Below are positions 25,864 through 33,842 of a DNA stretch of 64,000 nt, piece after piece. How positions within the stretch are numbered: the first letter of the stretch is position 1; each line of letters starts with the position of its first letter. The stretch lies in contig DATDPU010000044.1 in assembly GCA_035292585.1 (NCBI GenBank), forward strand, positions 33,066-97,065. The letters are read 5' to 3'. The DNA comes from DASSFZ01 sp035292585. Its GTDB lineage: Bacteria > Chloroflexota > Anaerolineae > Fen-1058. The position numbers and the translations under genes are program-made. Below the pieces are notes generated by a model. It had not been told where the DNA came from. It worked only from the letters and a program-made list of their open reading frames with translations, and did no database searches.

Positions 25864-25896
25864 AGACCTCCGAGGTCTTCAAGACCTCGGAGGTCT
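25864..25896. repeat. Family-D 33-base perfect palindrome
   Basis: The 16-base arm starting AGACCTCCGAGG (25864-25879) is followed after one base by its exact reverse complement (25881-25896). Each arm is itself a 7+1+7 palindrome, so several alternative foldings exist. It lies between the zinc-ribbon gene and the SRPBCC gene and may be a terminator or a mobile palindrome. Confidence 0.85.
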
Positions 25897-25901
25897 CAAA
25901 C

Positions 25902-26192
25902 CTATTGCCCGCGCAAGCGAATACGCGCCGCGCGGCAATGCGGACACTCGACGCCCACGAACTCGCGCCCGCAGGTGCGGCAGAGGCGCGGCTCGATCGG
26001 CTTCTCGTCGCTCAACGACGCGGCGATCAGCACCACCTCGTGATTTTCGAAGCGCTTCAGCCAGTCGTTGATTTCCTGCTCCGACACCGTCCAGCGCCCG
26101 TCCACATTCTTCAAAACCCCGCGCTTTACTTCGGCATCGACTTCATACGCGGCGCTGGCGAGGTCCAGCACGGCAGCTTTACGCAGCGACAT
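25902..26192 (-). CDS. Small protein with C-terminal zinc ribbon
   Basis: A 96-residue protein. The first 65 residues are helical and charged (an EQEINDWLKRF segment). The C-terminus has two CxxC pairs, CRTCG near 71-75 and CPHC near 83-86, forming a likely zinc ribbon. GAGGAG lies seven bases before the ATG, inside the end of the RNase Z gene, which it overlaps by 14 bases. Tight coupling to RNase Z suggests an RNA-related role, but nothing in the sequence proves it. Confidence 0.72.
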   Translation of the reverse strand: MSLRKAAVLDLASAAYEVDAEVKRGVLKNVDGRWTVSEQEINDWLKRFENHEVVLIAASLSDEKPIEPRLCRTCGREFVGVECPHCRAARIRLRGQ

Positions 26193-27153
26193 CCCAATTC
26201 TCCTCTTCGATAATCGGCTCGGCCAACAAGATCGACTTCTCCTTCAAGATACGATAGCGATCGAAATCTCGCGCGACGGCGGTATTGGGAAAGATCGCCT
26301 GCGCCTCGGCCAGCACTTGCTTGTGGCCGTAGCGGCGCGAGATGTGTGTCAGGATCAACTGCCCTACCTGCGCGTCCCGCGCCAGCCGCGCCGCCTGCGC
26401 GGCGGTCAGGTGATCGTAGGCGCGGGCCAGGTCGGCCTCGCTCTCCAGGTAAGTGGCTTCGATGACGAGCGCATCGGCGCCGCGCACAGATTCCAATAAA
26501 TCCGACGTGCGTCCCGTGTCTCCCACGTGCGCCAGAACCGCGCCGCGAATCTCCGGGCCGAGCACCGCGTCGGGGTGAATGCGCCGCCCATCGGCCAGCG
26601 TCACCGTCTCACCGGCGACGAGTCGGCGCCGCTCCGGGCCGGGCGGCACGCCCAGCGCCTCGGCGCGCTCGACCAGGAACGGCCGGCGCGACTTCTCGCG
26701 AAACAGATAGCCATAGCAATCGCCGCCGCGATGCGACACCGGGAACGCGCTCAGTTCGAACGTTTCATCGGCGAGTAAGGCGCCGGGCTTGACGTCGATG
26801 AACGCGAGCTGCGCCGCCGGGCGCGCGCCGCGCAACACCACGCGATAGATCAAATCTTCGACCCGATCGAGCGCGCTGCGCCCGCCGTAAACCTCCACCC
26901 GATCGATCACTTCCCAGCGCATAAAGGTGCTGAGCAGCCCGCCCAGACCCAGAATGTGATCGAGATGGCCGTGCGTCAGCAGGATCTTGTTCAGCCGCTT
27001 GAAGCCCAACCCGCTCTTCAGCAGCTGGCGCTGCGTGCCTTCGCCGCAATCGATCAGGAAGCGATATTCGTTGTGCAGCACGACGTGGGCCGACAGGCTC
27101 CGCCGGATGGAGGGCGCGGCCGCCGAAGTGCCGAGGAAGACGATTTCAAACAT
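26179..27153 (-). CDS. rnz: Ribonuclease Z
   Basis: A 324-residue metallo-beta-lactamase-fold endonuclease that removes 3' trailers from tRNA precursors. The zinc motif HGHLDH is at residues 61-66; further ligands are in FPVSHRGGD, GDTGR and LTHISRR, and the LGTSAAAPS N-terminus is typical. The length matches bacterial RNase Z. It precedes and overlaps the zinc-ribbon gene. Another RNA-processing enzyme, the RNase D-like protein, lies 6 kb away in a separate operon. Confidence 0.93.
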   Translation of the reverse strand: MFEIVFLGTSAAAPSIRRSLSAHVVLHNEYRFLIDCGEGTQRQLLKSGLGFKRLNKILLTHGHLDHILGLGGLLSTFMRWEVIDRVEVYGGRSALDRVEDLIYRVVLRGARPAAQLAFIDVKPGALLADETFELSAFPVSHRGGDCYGYLFREKSRRPFLVERAEALGVPPGPERRRLVAGETVTLADGRRIHPDAVLGPEIRGAVLAHVGDTGRTSDLLESVRGADALVIEATYLESEADLARAYDHLTAAQAARLARDAQVGQLILTHISRRYGHKQVLAEAQAIFPNTAVARDFDRYRILKEKSILLAEPIIEEENWDVAA

Positions 27154-27177
27154 GGTGGCTTATGGCCGATGGCATAT

Positions 27178-27228
27178 CGTTCGGAGACGAAGGGACGTTC
27201 GTCCTTTGTCCTGCGTCGTTCGTCTTCA
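27178..27228. repeat. Family-F stutter palindrome (GACGAAGGAC)
   Basis: Words GACGAAGG and ACGTTCGTCC, then CGTCGTTCGTCTTC, form an imperfect inverted pair between the RNase Z start and the end of the membrane protein gene on the same strand. Relatives occur at 33763, 42377, 44762 and 52617. Confidence 0.7.
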
Positions 27229-27744
27229 CTGGGCGCGGGCGATCGCCGTGAGCACCAGCACGACAATGCCGAGCGCCAGGTTGAGCTGCGTCAGGCGATT
27301 CAACCGCCGGTGCAGGTGGGCGGCTTCGGCCGCGTCGGCCGCGCCCGCCGCGAGCAGGAGCGCGTGTCGCTGCAACGCCGGCTGCACGCCGAAGTTCATC
27401 AGCGCGCCCACGCCGATCATCCCGATGATCGAGATATGCTTGAAGAAGATCGCTTGCGCCCAGACGTTGCTGAGATTCAACAGCCCATTGTACAGCGGGC
27501 TGGCGTTCATCTGGATCAGGCCGGTGATGATCAGCGCCGCCAGGCTGAGATTGGCGAGCGGCTTGAAGCGCGCGTCGAGGGTCTCGATGATGGGCGCCAA
27601 CGCCGCCTCCTCGCGCACGGCCCGGCGCAGCCCCGGCCACACGACCAACGCCATCGTCACCAGCCCGCCGATCCACACCACCGTCGCAATCAAATGCAGA
27701 AAAAAACTCGCGGCGAGCAGCCAGGGGTTGTTGAGCGTCAGCAT
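27226..27744 (-). CDS. CopD/DUF2269-like four-helix membrane protein
   Basis: A 172-residue integral membrane protein with four hydrophobic helices (about 8-30, 58-78, 90-112 and 148-168). His17 in FFLHLIATVVWIGG and His93 in FFKHISIIG lie in membrane helices, and a further His pair in HLHRR precedes the last helix, an arrangement seen in CopD-type copper or heme-binding membrane proteins. The start at 27744 is preferred: the frame upstream is made entirely of stutter repeat and would add a meaningless His/Ser/Phe-rich leader. No clear Shine-Dalgarno is present. Confidence 0.7.
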   Translation of the reverse strand: MLTLNNPWLLAASFFLHLIATVVWIGGLVTMALVVWPGLRRAVREEAALAPIIETLDARFKPLANLSLAALIITGLIQMNASPLYNGLLNLSNVWAQAIFFKHISIIGMIGVGALMNFGVQPALQRHALLLAAGAADAAEAAHLHRRLNRLTQLNLALGIVVLVLTAIARAQ

Positions 27745-27761
27745 GGGGGCAATTATACCAA

Positions 27762-27893
27762 CGAATGCGGAATGAGGAATGCAGAATGCAGAATGCGGAA
27801 TGCAGAATGTAGAATGTAGAATGAAGAAAAGGGCGGCCCCTTCTACATTCTTAATTCTCAATTCCTCATTCTTTTCCTCATTCTTTTGCCATT
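27762..27893. repeat. Family-E stutter palindrome (GAATGCA/GAATGTA)
   Basis: Eight or more copies of GGAATGM/GAATGYA in a row (27764-27825) are followed by TTCTACATTCTTAATTCTCAATTCCTCATTC, an approximate reverse complement. The right end overlaps the last codons of the neighbouring glycosidase gene. Confidence 0.9.
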
Positions 27894-29095
27894 GCTTGCA
27901 ACGCTGCGTACGCGGGCTTGACGCGCGTTTCAGGCCAATCGGGGTAGGCGATGGTCCACCAGTATTGTTCGTCGTCTTCGGTCCAGAACGGATCGGCGAA
28001 CCCGATCACGGTCACGAGGCTGATCCACGGCGACCAATGCGCTTGGGCGAACCGGAACGCGCGCACCAGGTAAGCGGCCTGCGTCTGTTCGTCGACGCGA
28101 TGCCAGGCGTACTCCGGGTGAATCGAGTCGGTCGTCCAACCCATCTCCAGCACCGCCACCTGTTTATCGGCGTCGCCGTGTTGCACCATGAGCGCACGCA
28201 AATCTTCGACGTGCCGAAAGCAGAAGAAACGCTGGCCGCCTAATTCGGGCGAGGCGGCCACTTCGTCGGGCGAAGCTTCGGGCGGCGCTTTGAAGCCCGG
28301 CGCATGCACGCCCAATAGATCGAAATACGGCGCAGCCCCGGCCGCGTACATGCGCTCGATGAACACGTCGTCCGGCATGACTTCATTGCTCCAGGTTCCG
28401 GTTGGAGCCATGCCCGCCGAGACGACGAGTGCCTCGGGATCGGCGCGTTTGATCGCGGTATAGCACACCTTGAGCAGTTCGACGTAGGCCGCCGGCTCAG
28501 GCGGTTGACCGCCCCACTCACGCGCCAGGTTCGGCTCGTTCCAGACTTGATAGGCGTGGATGCGTCCCCGATAGCGCTCGGCCAGCGTGTAGCAAAAATC
28601 GGCGAAGTCTTGCAGGTTTTCCGGCGGCGCATTTTCGAGCGGCGCAGGGTCATTGGGCCGCGACCAGAACGGCTGCCGATCGATCCGCGCCAGCAGCTTC
28701 AGCTTGCGGTTGCCGACCTTGCGCACCACCTCGTCGGCCAGCTCCCAACTGAAGTGTCCTTTCGCATTGCCTTCAATGTCGCGCCAGGCGAACGCCTGCT
28801 TGACCCAGGTGAAGCCCATATCGCGCAGCAGGTTCAAATCGCGCCGGGCGGTTTCGGGTTTCCACCACACGAACACCTGCGCCGCGTATTCGGGCGAGTT
28901 CAACCGGGTACGCGGCCAGGCAGTCGGAGTTGGATCGAGGGTGGGAGAAAGGGCAACCGTCGCAGGGGAAGCGCACGCGCTGAGGACGGCGATGAACATG
29001 AATATTATGAAATGGAATGCGGAATGAGTTGTGCCTTCATCATTCCGCGCCTGCCCTCGCAGCGCAACGGCGGGGTTCTGCATTCTGAATTCCAC
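27878..29095 (-). CDS. Clan-A glycosidase-like lipoprotein
   Basis: A 405-residue exported protein with a (beta/alpha)8 glycosidase domain (about 70-400). Acid/base Glu187 lies in YQVWNEPN, and the nucleophile candidate is the Glu in VAVLEMGWTTD near residue 315. A hydrophobic stretch ends in the lipobox LSAC with Cys41. The only in-frame ATGs before the signal sequence (29095 and 29083) lie inside or beyond a stutter repeat and give an odd leader, so the true start is uncertain. It is the last and smallest of four tandem paralogs. The substrate is unknown; processing of the cell's own exopolysaccharide is one possibility. Confidence 0.85.
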   Translation of the reverse strand: MEFRMQNPAVALRGQARNDEGTTHSAFHFIIFMFIAVLSACASPATVALSPTLDPTPTAWPRTRLNSPEYAAQVFVWWKPETARRDLNLLRDMGFTWVKQAFAWRDIEGNAKGHFSWELADEVVRKVGNRKLKLLARIDRQPFWSRPNDPAPLENAPPENLQDFADFCYTLAERYRGRIHAYQVWNEPNLAREWGGQPPEPAAYVELLKVCYTAIKRADPEALVVSAGMAPTGTWSNEVMPDDVFIERMYAAGAAPYFDLLGVHAPGFKAPPEASPDEVAASPELGGQRFFCFRHVEDLRALMVQHGDADKQVAVLEMGWTTDSIHPEYAWHRVDEQTQAAYLVRAFRFAQAHWSPWISLVTVIGFADPFWTEDDEQYWWTIAYPDWPETRVKPAYAALQAMAKE

Positions 29096-29100
29096 ATTCT
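29000..29100. repeat. Family-E stutter palindrome over a gene start
   Basis: ATGGAATGCGGAATGAG on the left and TTCTGCATTCTGAATTCCACATTC on the right enclose a GC-rich insert. The element covers the region that would encode the first 30 residues of the adjacent lipoprotein. Confidence 0.75.
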
Positions 29101-29101
29101 T

Positions 29102-30463
29102 TTACGGGATGCCCAGTATTTCTTTCATGAAGCGGCGCACGGCGCGCAGCGAGGGCCGTTCTGCGCCTTGCAGATCGGTGACGCTCCACGGCGCGGTGCG
29201 ATCCTGCGCGCCCTGGGGCGACTTCTGCGCGAAATCGAGATTGAACAGGAACGCCAGCTTCACGTAGCCCCACTCGCGCATCAGCCGGAACGCCTGCACG
29301 TTCCAATCGGCCTGCTCTTGCGCCGTGTTGTCCAGCGCGTATTCGTAGGAAGGCAACGCCGTGGCGCTAAGCCCTTCATACGAAGCCCAACCAAACTCGG
29401 TGACGCACAGCGGCGTCTGGTTGCTGGTGGCGCGCCGATACTCTTCGAGCGTGCTGCGGAACGACCACGAAGGATGCGGGTTGTCGAACGGGCCACGGAA
29501 CGAGGCGCTGGCGTCATTGTAACCGGCGTCGTGGCGGTATTCGGGCGGCAGATTGAAGCCGTTGACGTGCACGCCGATACAATCGGCGTATTGCAGAAAG
29601 CCCAGGTCGGTCATGCGGCGCAAGTAGGGCAGGTCATCGCACCCGCGCGCATCGCACCCGCCGTTGAAGAAGCCGGTCGGGGCGAGCGCGCCGCTGATCA
29701 CGATGATGTTCGGATCGCGGCTCTTGATCGCCTGGTGGGCCAGCTGCAACAGTTCGACGTAGCGCTCGGGACTGACCACCTGCGGGTTGGTCTTCCACTC
29801 CGAGTCGATGTTCTGCTCGTTCCACACCTCGATCGCGTGCACCTTGCCTTTGTAGCGATCGACGACCTCGCCGACAAACTGCGCATACGCATTCAGATCG
29901 TCCGGCGGGCCTTCCTTGCCGCCCACCGATGGGCGCGTCCACTCCGGCGCGGTGACGATGCTGAACAACACCCGCACGCCTTTCGCATTGGCGGCGTCGA
30001 TCACGCGATCGAACCCGCTCCAATCCATTTGCCCTTGCGCGAGCGAGAAATCGCCCCAGCGCACCTGTTGCTTGACCCAACCCAGCAGCAGGAAATCTTT
30101 GACCAGGTTCATGGTGTAAGCCGGATCGCCGGTGAGCGCGTTCGATTGAATGCCGAACTCCATCGCCGCGTCTTGCAAGGGCGGCGTCGTCGGCTGGGGC
30201 GCGGGAGCGATGCCGGGCGCAGTCGTCGCCGTCGGCGCGGGCGGCGCCGTCGGTTGCGCACTATCGGGCGGCGCCGCGGTCGGCGCAATACCGGCGCCCA
30301 GGCCGCCGACCGGCGTAGGCGTGCTCTGCGCCGTGGCGGGCGGGCGCGGGTTGAAAAACGCCGCGAACACCAGCACCGCGCCGATGAGGATCGCCGTCGC
30401 CAACAGGCCGATCAGCACCGGCAGTGGCACACGGTCCCAGAAAGAGTCGCGTGTATCCTTCAT
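29102..30463 (-). CDS. Membrane-anchored clan-A glycosidase-like protein
   Basis: A 453-residue protein with an uncleaved anchor (about 13-36), a Thr/Pro/Ala-rich linker (40-97) and a (beta/alpha)8 domain (about 100-450). Glu216 in IEVWNEQN is the acid/base, and the nucleophile candidate is the Glu in CVTEFGWAS. An extra Cys pair (GGCDARGCDD) may form a disulfide. A strong AGGAAGG-type site precedes the ATG. It is one of four tandem paralogs on this strand; its linker and anchor differ from its neighbours while the catalytic domain is close to theirs. Confidence 0.87.
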   Translation of the reverse strand: MKDTRDSFWDRVPLPVLIGLLATAILIGAVLVFAAFFNPRPPATAQSTPTPVGGLGAGIAPTAAPPDSAQPTAPPAPTATTAPGIAPAPQPTTPPLQDAAMEFGIQSNALTGDPAYTMNLVKDFLLLGWVKQQVRWGDFSLAQGQMDWSGFDRVIDAANAKGVRVLFSIVTAPEWTRPSVGGKEGPPDDLNAYAQFVGEVVDRYKGKVHAIEVWNEQNIDSEWKTNPQVVSPERYVELLQLAHQAIKSRDPNIIVISGALAPTGFFNGGCDARGCDDLPYLRRMTDLGFLQYADCIGVHVNGFNLPPEYRHDAGYNDASASFRGPFDNPHPSWSFRSTLEEYRRATSNQTPLCVTEFGWASYEGLSATALPSYEYALDNTAQEQADWNVQAFRLMREWGYVKLAFLFNLDFAQKSPQGAQDRTAPWSVTDLQGAERPSLRAVRRFMKEILGIP

Positions 30464-30475
30464 CCCTCATCCTTC

Positions 30476-33400
30476 CTACTTGCAGTTATTCGCCGCGCAC
30501 CAATTCCTGACCGCCGGGAAGATCGGGCGCTTGCCCCAACGCGGATCCAGGAAACTGTACAACGCATTGTCATTGACCAGACCGGTCGCCGGGCCGTAAT
30601 CCAGGTTCCACAGGATCATCAAGCGGCAACCCCACTGCCGGCACAGGTTCATCCCTTCGATCACCCAATCCGATTGTTCCTGTTGCGTGTTGTCGAGCGA
30701 CCACTCGAAGCCTTCGACCGCGCCGACGCCTTCTTGTGAAGCGACGCCGAACTCGGTGACGCAGGCCGGCTTGCCGGTGATGCTCTGATAGCCCTGCACC
30801 GTATCTTTGAAGAACCAGGAATGGTGGGGCGGGTTGAATAGACTATCGTACTCGCCGCCTTGCCCGGCCGAAGGCGGGATGCGCAGCGCGTTGACGTGCA
30901 CGCCGACGCAGTCCATGTACTTCGTCGCGCCGGCGGCGACCATCTGGCGTAAATACTGGAAATCGTCGACGGCGTTGACGCCATCATTCCAGCCGGTCGG
31001 CGCGAGCGCGCCGCTGATCACCAGGATGTTCGGGTCTTTGGCCTTGATCGCGTTGTAGGCGGCGATCAGCAACTGGGTGTAGCGATTAGCATCGATGGTC
31101 TGGGGGCTGCTGACCCATTCACGGCTGATGTTCTGCTCGTTCCAGACCTCGATCGCGTGGATGCGGCCCCGGAACAGATCGGACAGCCCGCCTACAAACT
31201 CGGCGTAAGCGGCCGCATCATCCGGCGGCGCGTGCACATCACTCGTCCAGCCATGCGTGCAAGGCGGCGCCGTCACCACGCTCAGCATCACCTTCAGCCC
31301 GGCGTTGTTGGCCGCGCTGATCATCGTGTTCAGCCGCTCCAGGTCCGGGCCGCCGCAGTAATAGTCGTAATCGCCCCAGCGGAACTGTATCTTGACCCAG
31401 CCCAATCCCAATTCGTTGACGTACAGCAGGATGTTCTGCGCGCCGTACTCGCCATCGATGTAGCCATAGTAGTGCGCGTGGATACCGTACTCCATCCGGC
31501 CGCCGCCGGCCGGCGGCGCAACGGGCGGCGGCGGGGTAGCCGCTTCCGCGCCGACCCTGATCACCACGCTCAACTCAGCGCCGAACGCGCCGTCGTCGTT
31601 GCGCAGCTGCCAGAAGCCGGTGTACGAGCCGTCTTTATCCGATGCTTTCATTGGCACGCTGATCTCGGCCGTCTTGCCGGCTTCCAGCGCGCCGACCTTT
31701 ACCGGGCTGGTTCCGCCGAGTTGCGCGCCGCGTACAAACGCGATTTCCGTGTCGGCGCTCCAGGCGCACGTCCCGCTGTTGCGCACGCGCCAGGTCTTGG
31801 TGAATTCTTTGCTCTTATCGAAACGGGTGTTATCGGGCACGGTCACGTCGGCCACGTAGCCGGCATTGTAACAGCTGCCGGCGGTTGGAGTGGGGGTCGC
31901 GGAGATACCGCCCACGACCGTATCTTCGCCGACGGTCACCACGGCGATATCGCGCTTGACCGATCCGATCGACGCCGACACGGTGAACACGCCGTCGCGA
32001 TCCGCCTCCCATTCCAAATTGGGATCGGTCAGCGGGCGCGACTCGCTCAACACGGTCGAGCCATCCTCCGCCGTGATCGACCAATGCACGATTAGCTCGC
32101 TCGATCCGCTGATCGCGCGCTGCTGCCGATACGCCTTGATTGGCTCGGCCAAATTCGGCGCGACGTCCGGGCCTTGCACAGCGCGGATGACGACGCCGCG
32201 CAGGCGAAGGCTGGAGAGGGCGTTGAGTTTTGCGGCCAGCGTACCGGCCGTATAAAGGCTTTGGGTTTCACCCGCTGATGTAGCATAGTCATACGAACCC
32301 AGCGCCGAGTCGAACGTTAAGGTCGCTGATGGATTTAAGCTGAAGTTCAACGCGGCGCCGTTCGTCGCCGAGATAACCTTCGGCGCGTTATTGACCAGGG
32401 ACACTAAGGCAGCCTCGAATGCGATCGGCAACTCGCCGTCACCTGAGCTGCCCAGGCTTGCCGCAGTCATGATCGGCTGAACCTTGTTGCGGTCAATGCG
32501 TTGCGTCAGCCACTTCAGGCCACCCGCAACCATGTCATTAGGAACATAGCCGGTTGCCTTAAACCCAGTCTCAACGAGCACGATATCCGCTGGACGCCCG
32601 ACGCGAGCATAATATGACCCGGACTCCGAATCGGGTTCCGGTCCCGGCCACTGTAGGCTGACCGCCAGCTGTTTATCCTGAGCATGCAACGCCGACGCCA
32701 ATTCCCCCAGGAACCCTACAAATGCATCTCGTCGATCGGCAGGCAGGTCTCGATATTCGATCGCGATCCCGGCGAAATTCGACCCGGTTGCAATCGCCGC
32801 CAGCGCATCGACGTGTCTCTGGCGCGCTACCTCGTCGCCCAGCATGGCGGTCAACGCATCAGCGTCAATCTCACCGTCTGGCTTCACGTTGCTGACGATC
32901 GGATACACCACATACGGCGCGCTTGGCTCAGGCGCAGCAGGCGCCTGTCCTGTCACCGATCCATTCGCCGCGACACTCAGGCCGGGCGCGTACAGCTCGG
33001 TAATCACGCCGTTATACTGTGAGTCGAGGCCGCCCGTCTCCGGGTCGGGTTCGGCGCCGATTGTCGGCGCGGCCGGCAGGCTCTGCACCCAGGCAATCGC
33101 GTGTGGCAGGTCGGGCAGATCGATCGCCAGCTTATCGGCGGCGCCGCCCAGCCACGCCCAGCGCGCGCCGTCCCAGGCATACGCATCGAGCGACGGGTTG
33201 GGCGCGGGGCTTTCCAGATGAATCGGTGTGGCTGCCTCGCCGCAGCGGGTGAATGACAACAACGAGCCTTGCAAGCGTAAATTCACCGGCAGCGCGCGCA
33301 CGGCAGCCAACATTTGCGCGTTGGCCGCTGCCGTCAGATCGGCTTCGGCCAGCCGCGCATGATCGAAGCGCAACTCGCCGGCCGCAAGCGAGATGCTCAA

Positions 33401-33553
33401 GCCGTTATCCAGCGCGAGCGGCGCGCTCGCCGTCACCGTGTAGGCGCCGCAAGGCGGTGTCGCGCCGCGCGTGAGCAACAGACCGACTGTGCCAATGACG
33501 ATGACGCCAAGAATGACAGCCGGGATGAGGAGTGGTCGAGATGTTAGGGACAT
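30476..33553 (-). CDS. Pseudo-GH18 / NBR1-like / clan-A glycosidase surface protein
   Basis: A 1025-residue exported protein with an N-terminal anchor (about 8-28). Domains in order: a beta-rich region (about 35-160); a chitinase-like GH18 barrel (about 190-510) whose active-site strand reads GIAIEYRDL instead of the DxxDxDxE form, so it is probably inactive; a linker; an NBR1/FW-type Ig-like domain (about 580-690) with the FTKTWRVRNSGTCAW signature; and a clan-A glycosidase domain (about 710-1025) with EVWNEQN and CVTEFGVAS carrying both catalytic Glu. The barrel likely binds polysaccharide and the Ig-like domain acts as a spacer. It is one of four tandem paralogs. Confidence 0.85.
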   Translation of the reverse strand: MSLTSRPLLIPAVILGVIVIGTVGLLLTRGATPPCGAYTVTASAPLALDNGLSISLAAGELRFDHARLAEADLTAAANAQMLAAVRALPVNLRLQGSLLSFTRCGEAATPIHLESPAPNPSLDAYAWDGARWAWLGGAADKLAIDLPDLPHAIAWVQSLPAAPTIGAEPDPETGGLDSQYNGVITELYAPGLSVAANGSVTGQAPAAPEPSAPYVVYPIVSNVKPDGEIDADALTAMLGDEVARQRHVDALAAIATGSNFAGIAIEYRDLPADRRDAFVGFLGELASALHAQDKQLAVSLQWPGPEPDSESGSYYARVGRPADIVLVETGFKATGYVPNDMVAGGLKWLTQRIDRNKVQPIMTAASLGSSGDGELPIAFEAALVSLVNNAPKVISATNGAALNFSLNPSATLTFDSALGSYDYATSAGETQSLYTAGTLAAKLNALSSLRLRGVVIRAVQGPDVAPNLAEPIKAYRQQRAISGSSELIVHWSITAEDGSTVLSESRPLTDPNLEWEADRDGVFTVSASIGSVKRDIAVVTVGEDTVVGGISATPTPTAGSCYNAGYVADVTVPDNTRFDKSKEFTKTWRVRNSGTCAWSADTEIAFVRGAQLGGTSPVKVGALEAGKTAEISVPMKASDKDGSYTGFWQLRNDDGAFGAELSVVIRVGAEAATPPPPVAPPAGGGRMEYGIHAHYYGYIDGEYGAQNILLYVNELGLGWVKIQFRWGDYDYYCGGPDLERLNTMISAANNAGLKVMLSVVTAPPCTHGWTSDVHAPPDDAAAYAEFVGGLSDLFRGRIHAIEVWNEQNISREWVSSPQTIDANRYTQLLIAAYNAIKAKDPNILVISGALAPTGWNDGVNAVDDFQYLRQMVAAGATKYMDCVGVHVNALRIPPSAGQGGEYDSLFNPPHHSWFFKDTVQGYQSITGKPACVTEFGVASQEGVGAVEGFEWSLDNTQQEQSDWVIEGMNLCRQWGCRLMILWNLDYGPATGLVNDNALYSFLDPRWGKRPIFPAVRNWCAANNCK

Positions 33554-33762
33554 AGATTATTACTCGGTGTTAGAAAGTGCTCGTCCGCGAATCTTCGCAA
33601 ATCCCGACCACTCTCTGTCGAAAAATGCGCTGTAGTATAGCCGCTTGTCGGCGTTTTTAACGCCCACGAGGGGCTAAACTACATTTTCCGACACGGACTG
33701 ATGAGTGAATTCGTGTGTATTCGTGAAAATGAGTGGATCGTTTTCCTCGATGGCACAAATGA

Positions 33763-33812
33763 AGGACGAAAGACCCAGGCATTTGTTCCTTCGTCCCCCG
33801 TCCTTCCTGGCT
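33763..33812. repeat. Family-F stutter palindrome in the 33554-33842 gap
   Basis: GAAGGACGAAAGACC and CCTTCGTCCCCCGTCCTTCC form an imperfect inverted pair. The rest of this roughly 290-base gap holds no gene I can support; it shows a short CGGCGTTTTTAACGCC hairpin near 33650. Confidence 0.65.
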
Positions 33813-33842
33813 TATGATACGAATATGGGGCAGCGCCGATGC

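Noticed and set aside
25864..25896. Insertion-sequence inverted-repeat ends
   Set aside because: The arms are one base apart with nothing between them and no transposase nearby.
27745..27861. N-terminal extension of the CopD-like protein
   Set aside because: It encodes only stutter repeat (His/Ser/Phe-rich) upstream of the first membrane helix.
28505..30739. 744-codon plus-strand frame opposite the glycosidase genes
   Set aside because: It is the antisense of two well-supported genes; it is Arg/His-rich with no domain and is typical of shadow frames in G+C-rich DNA.
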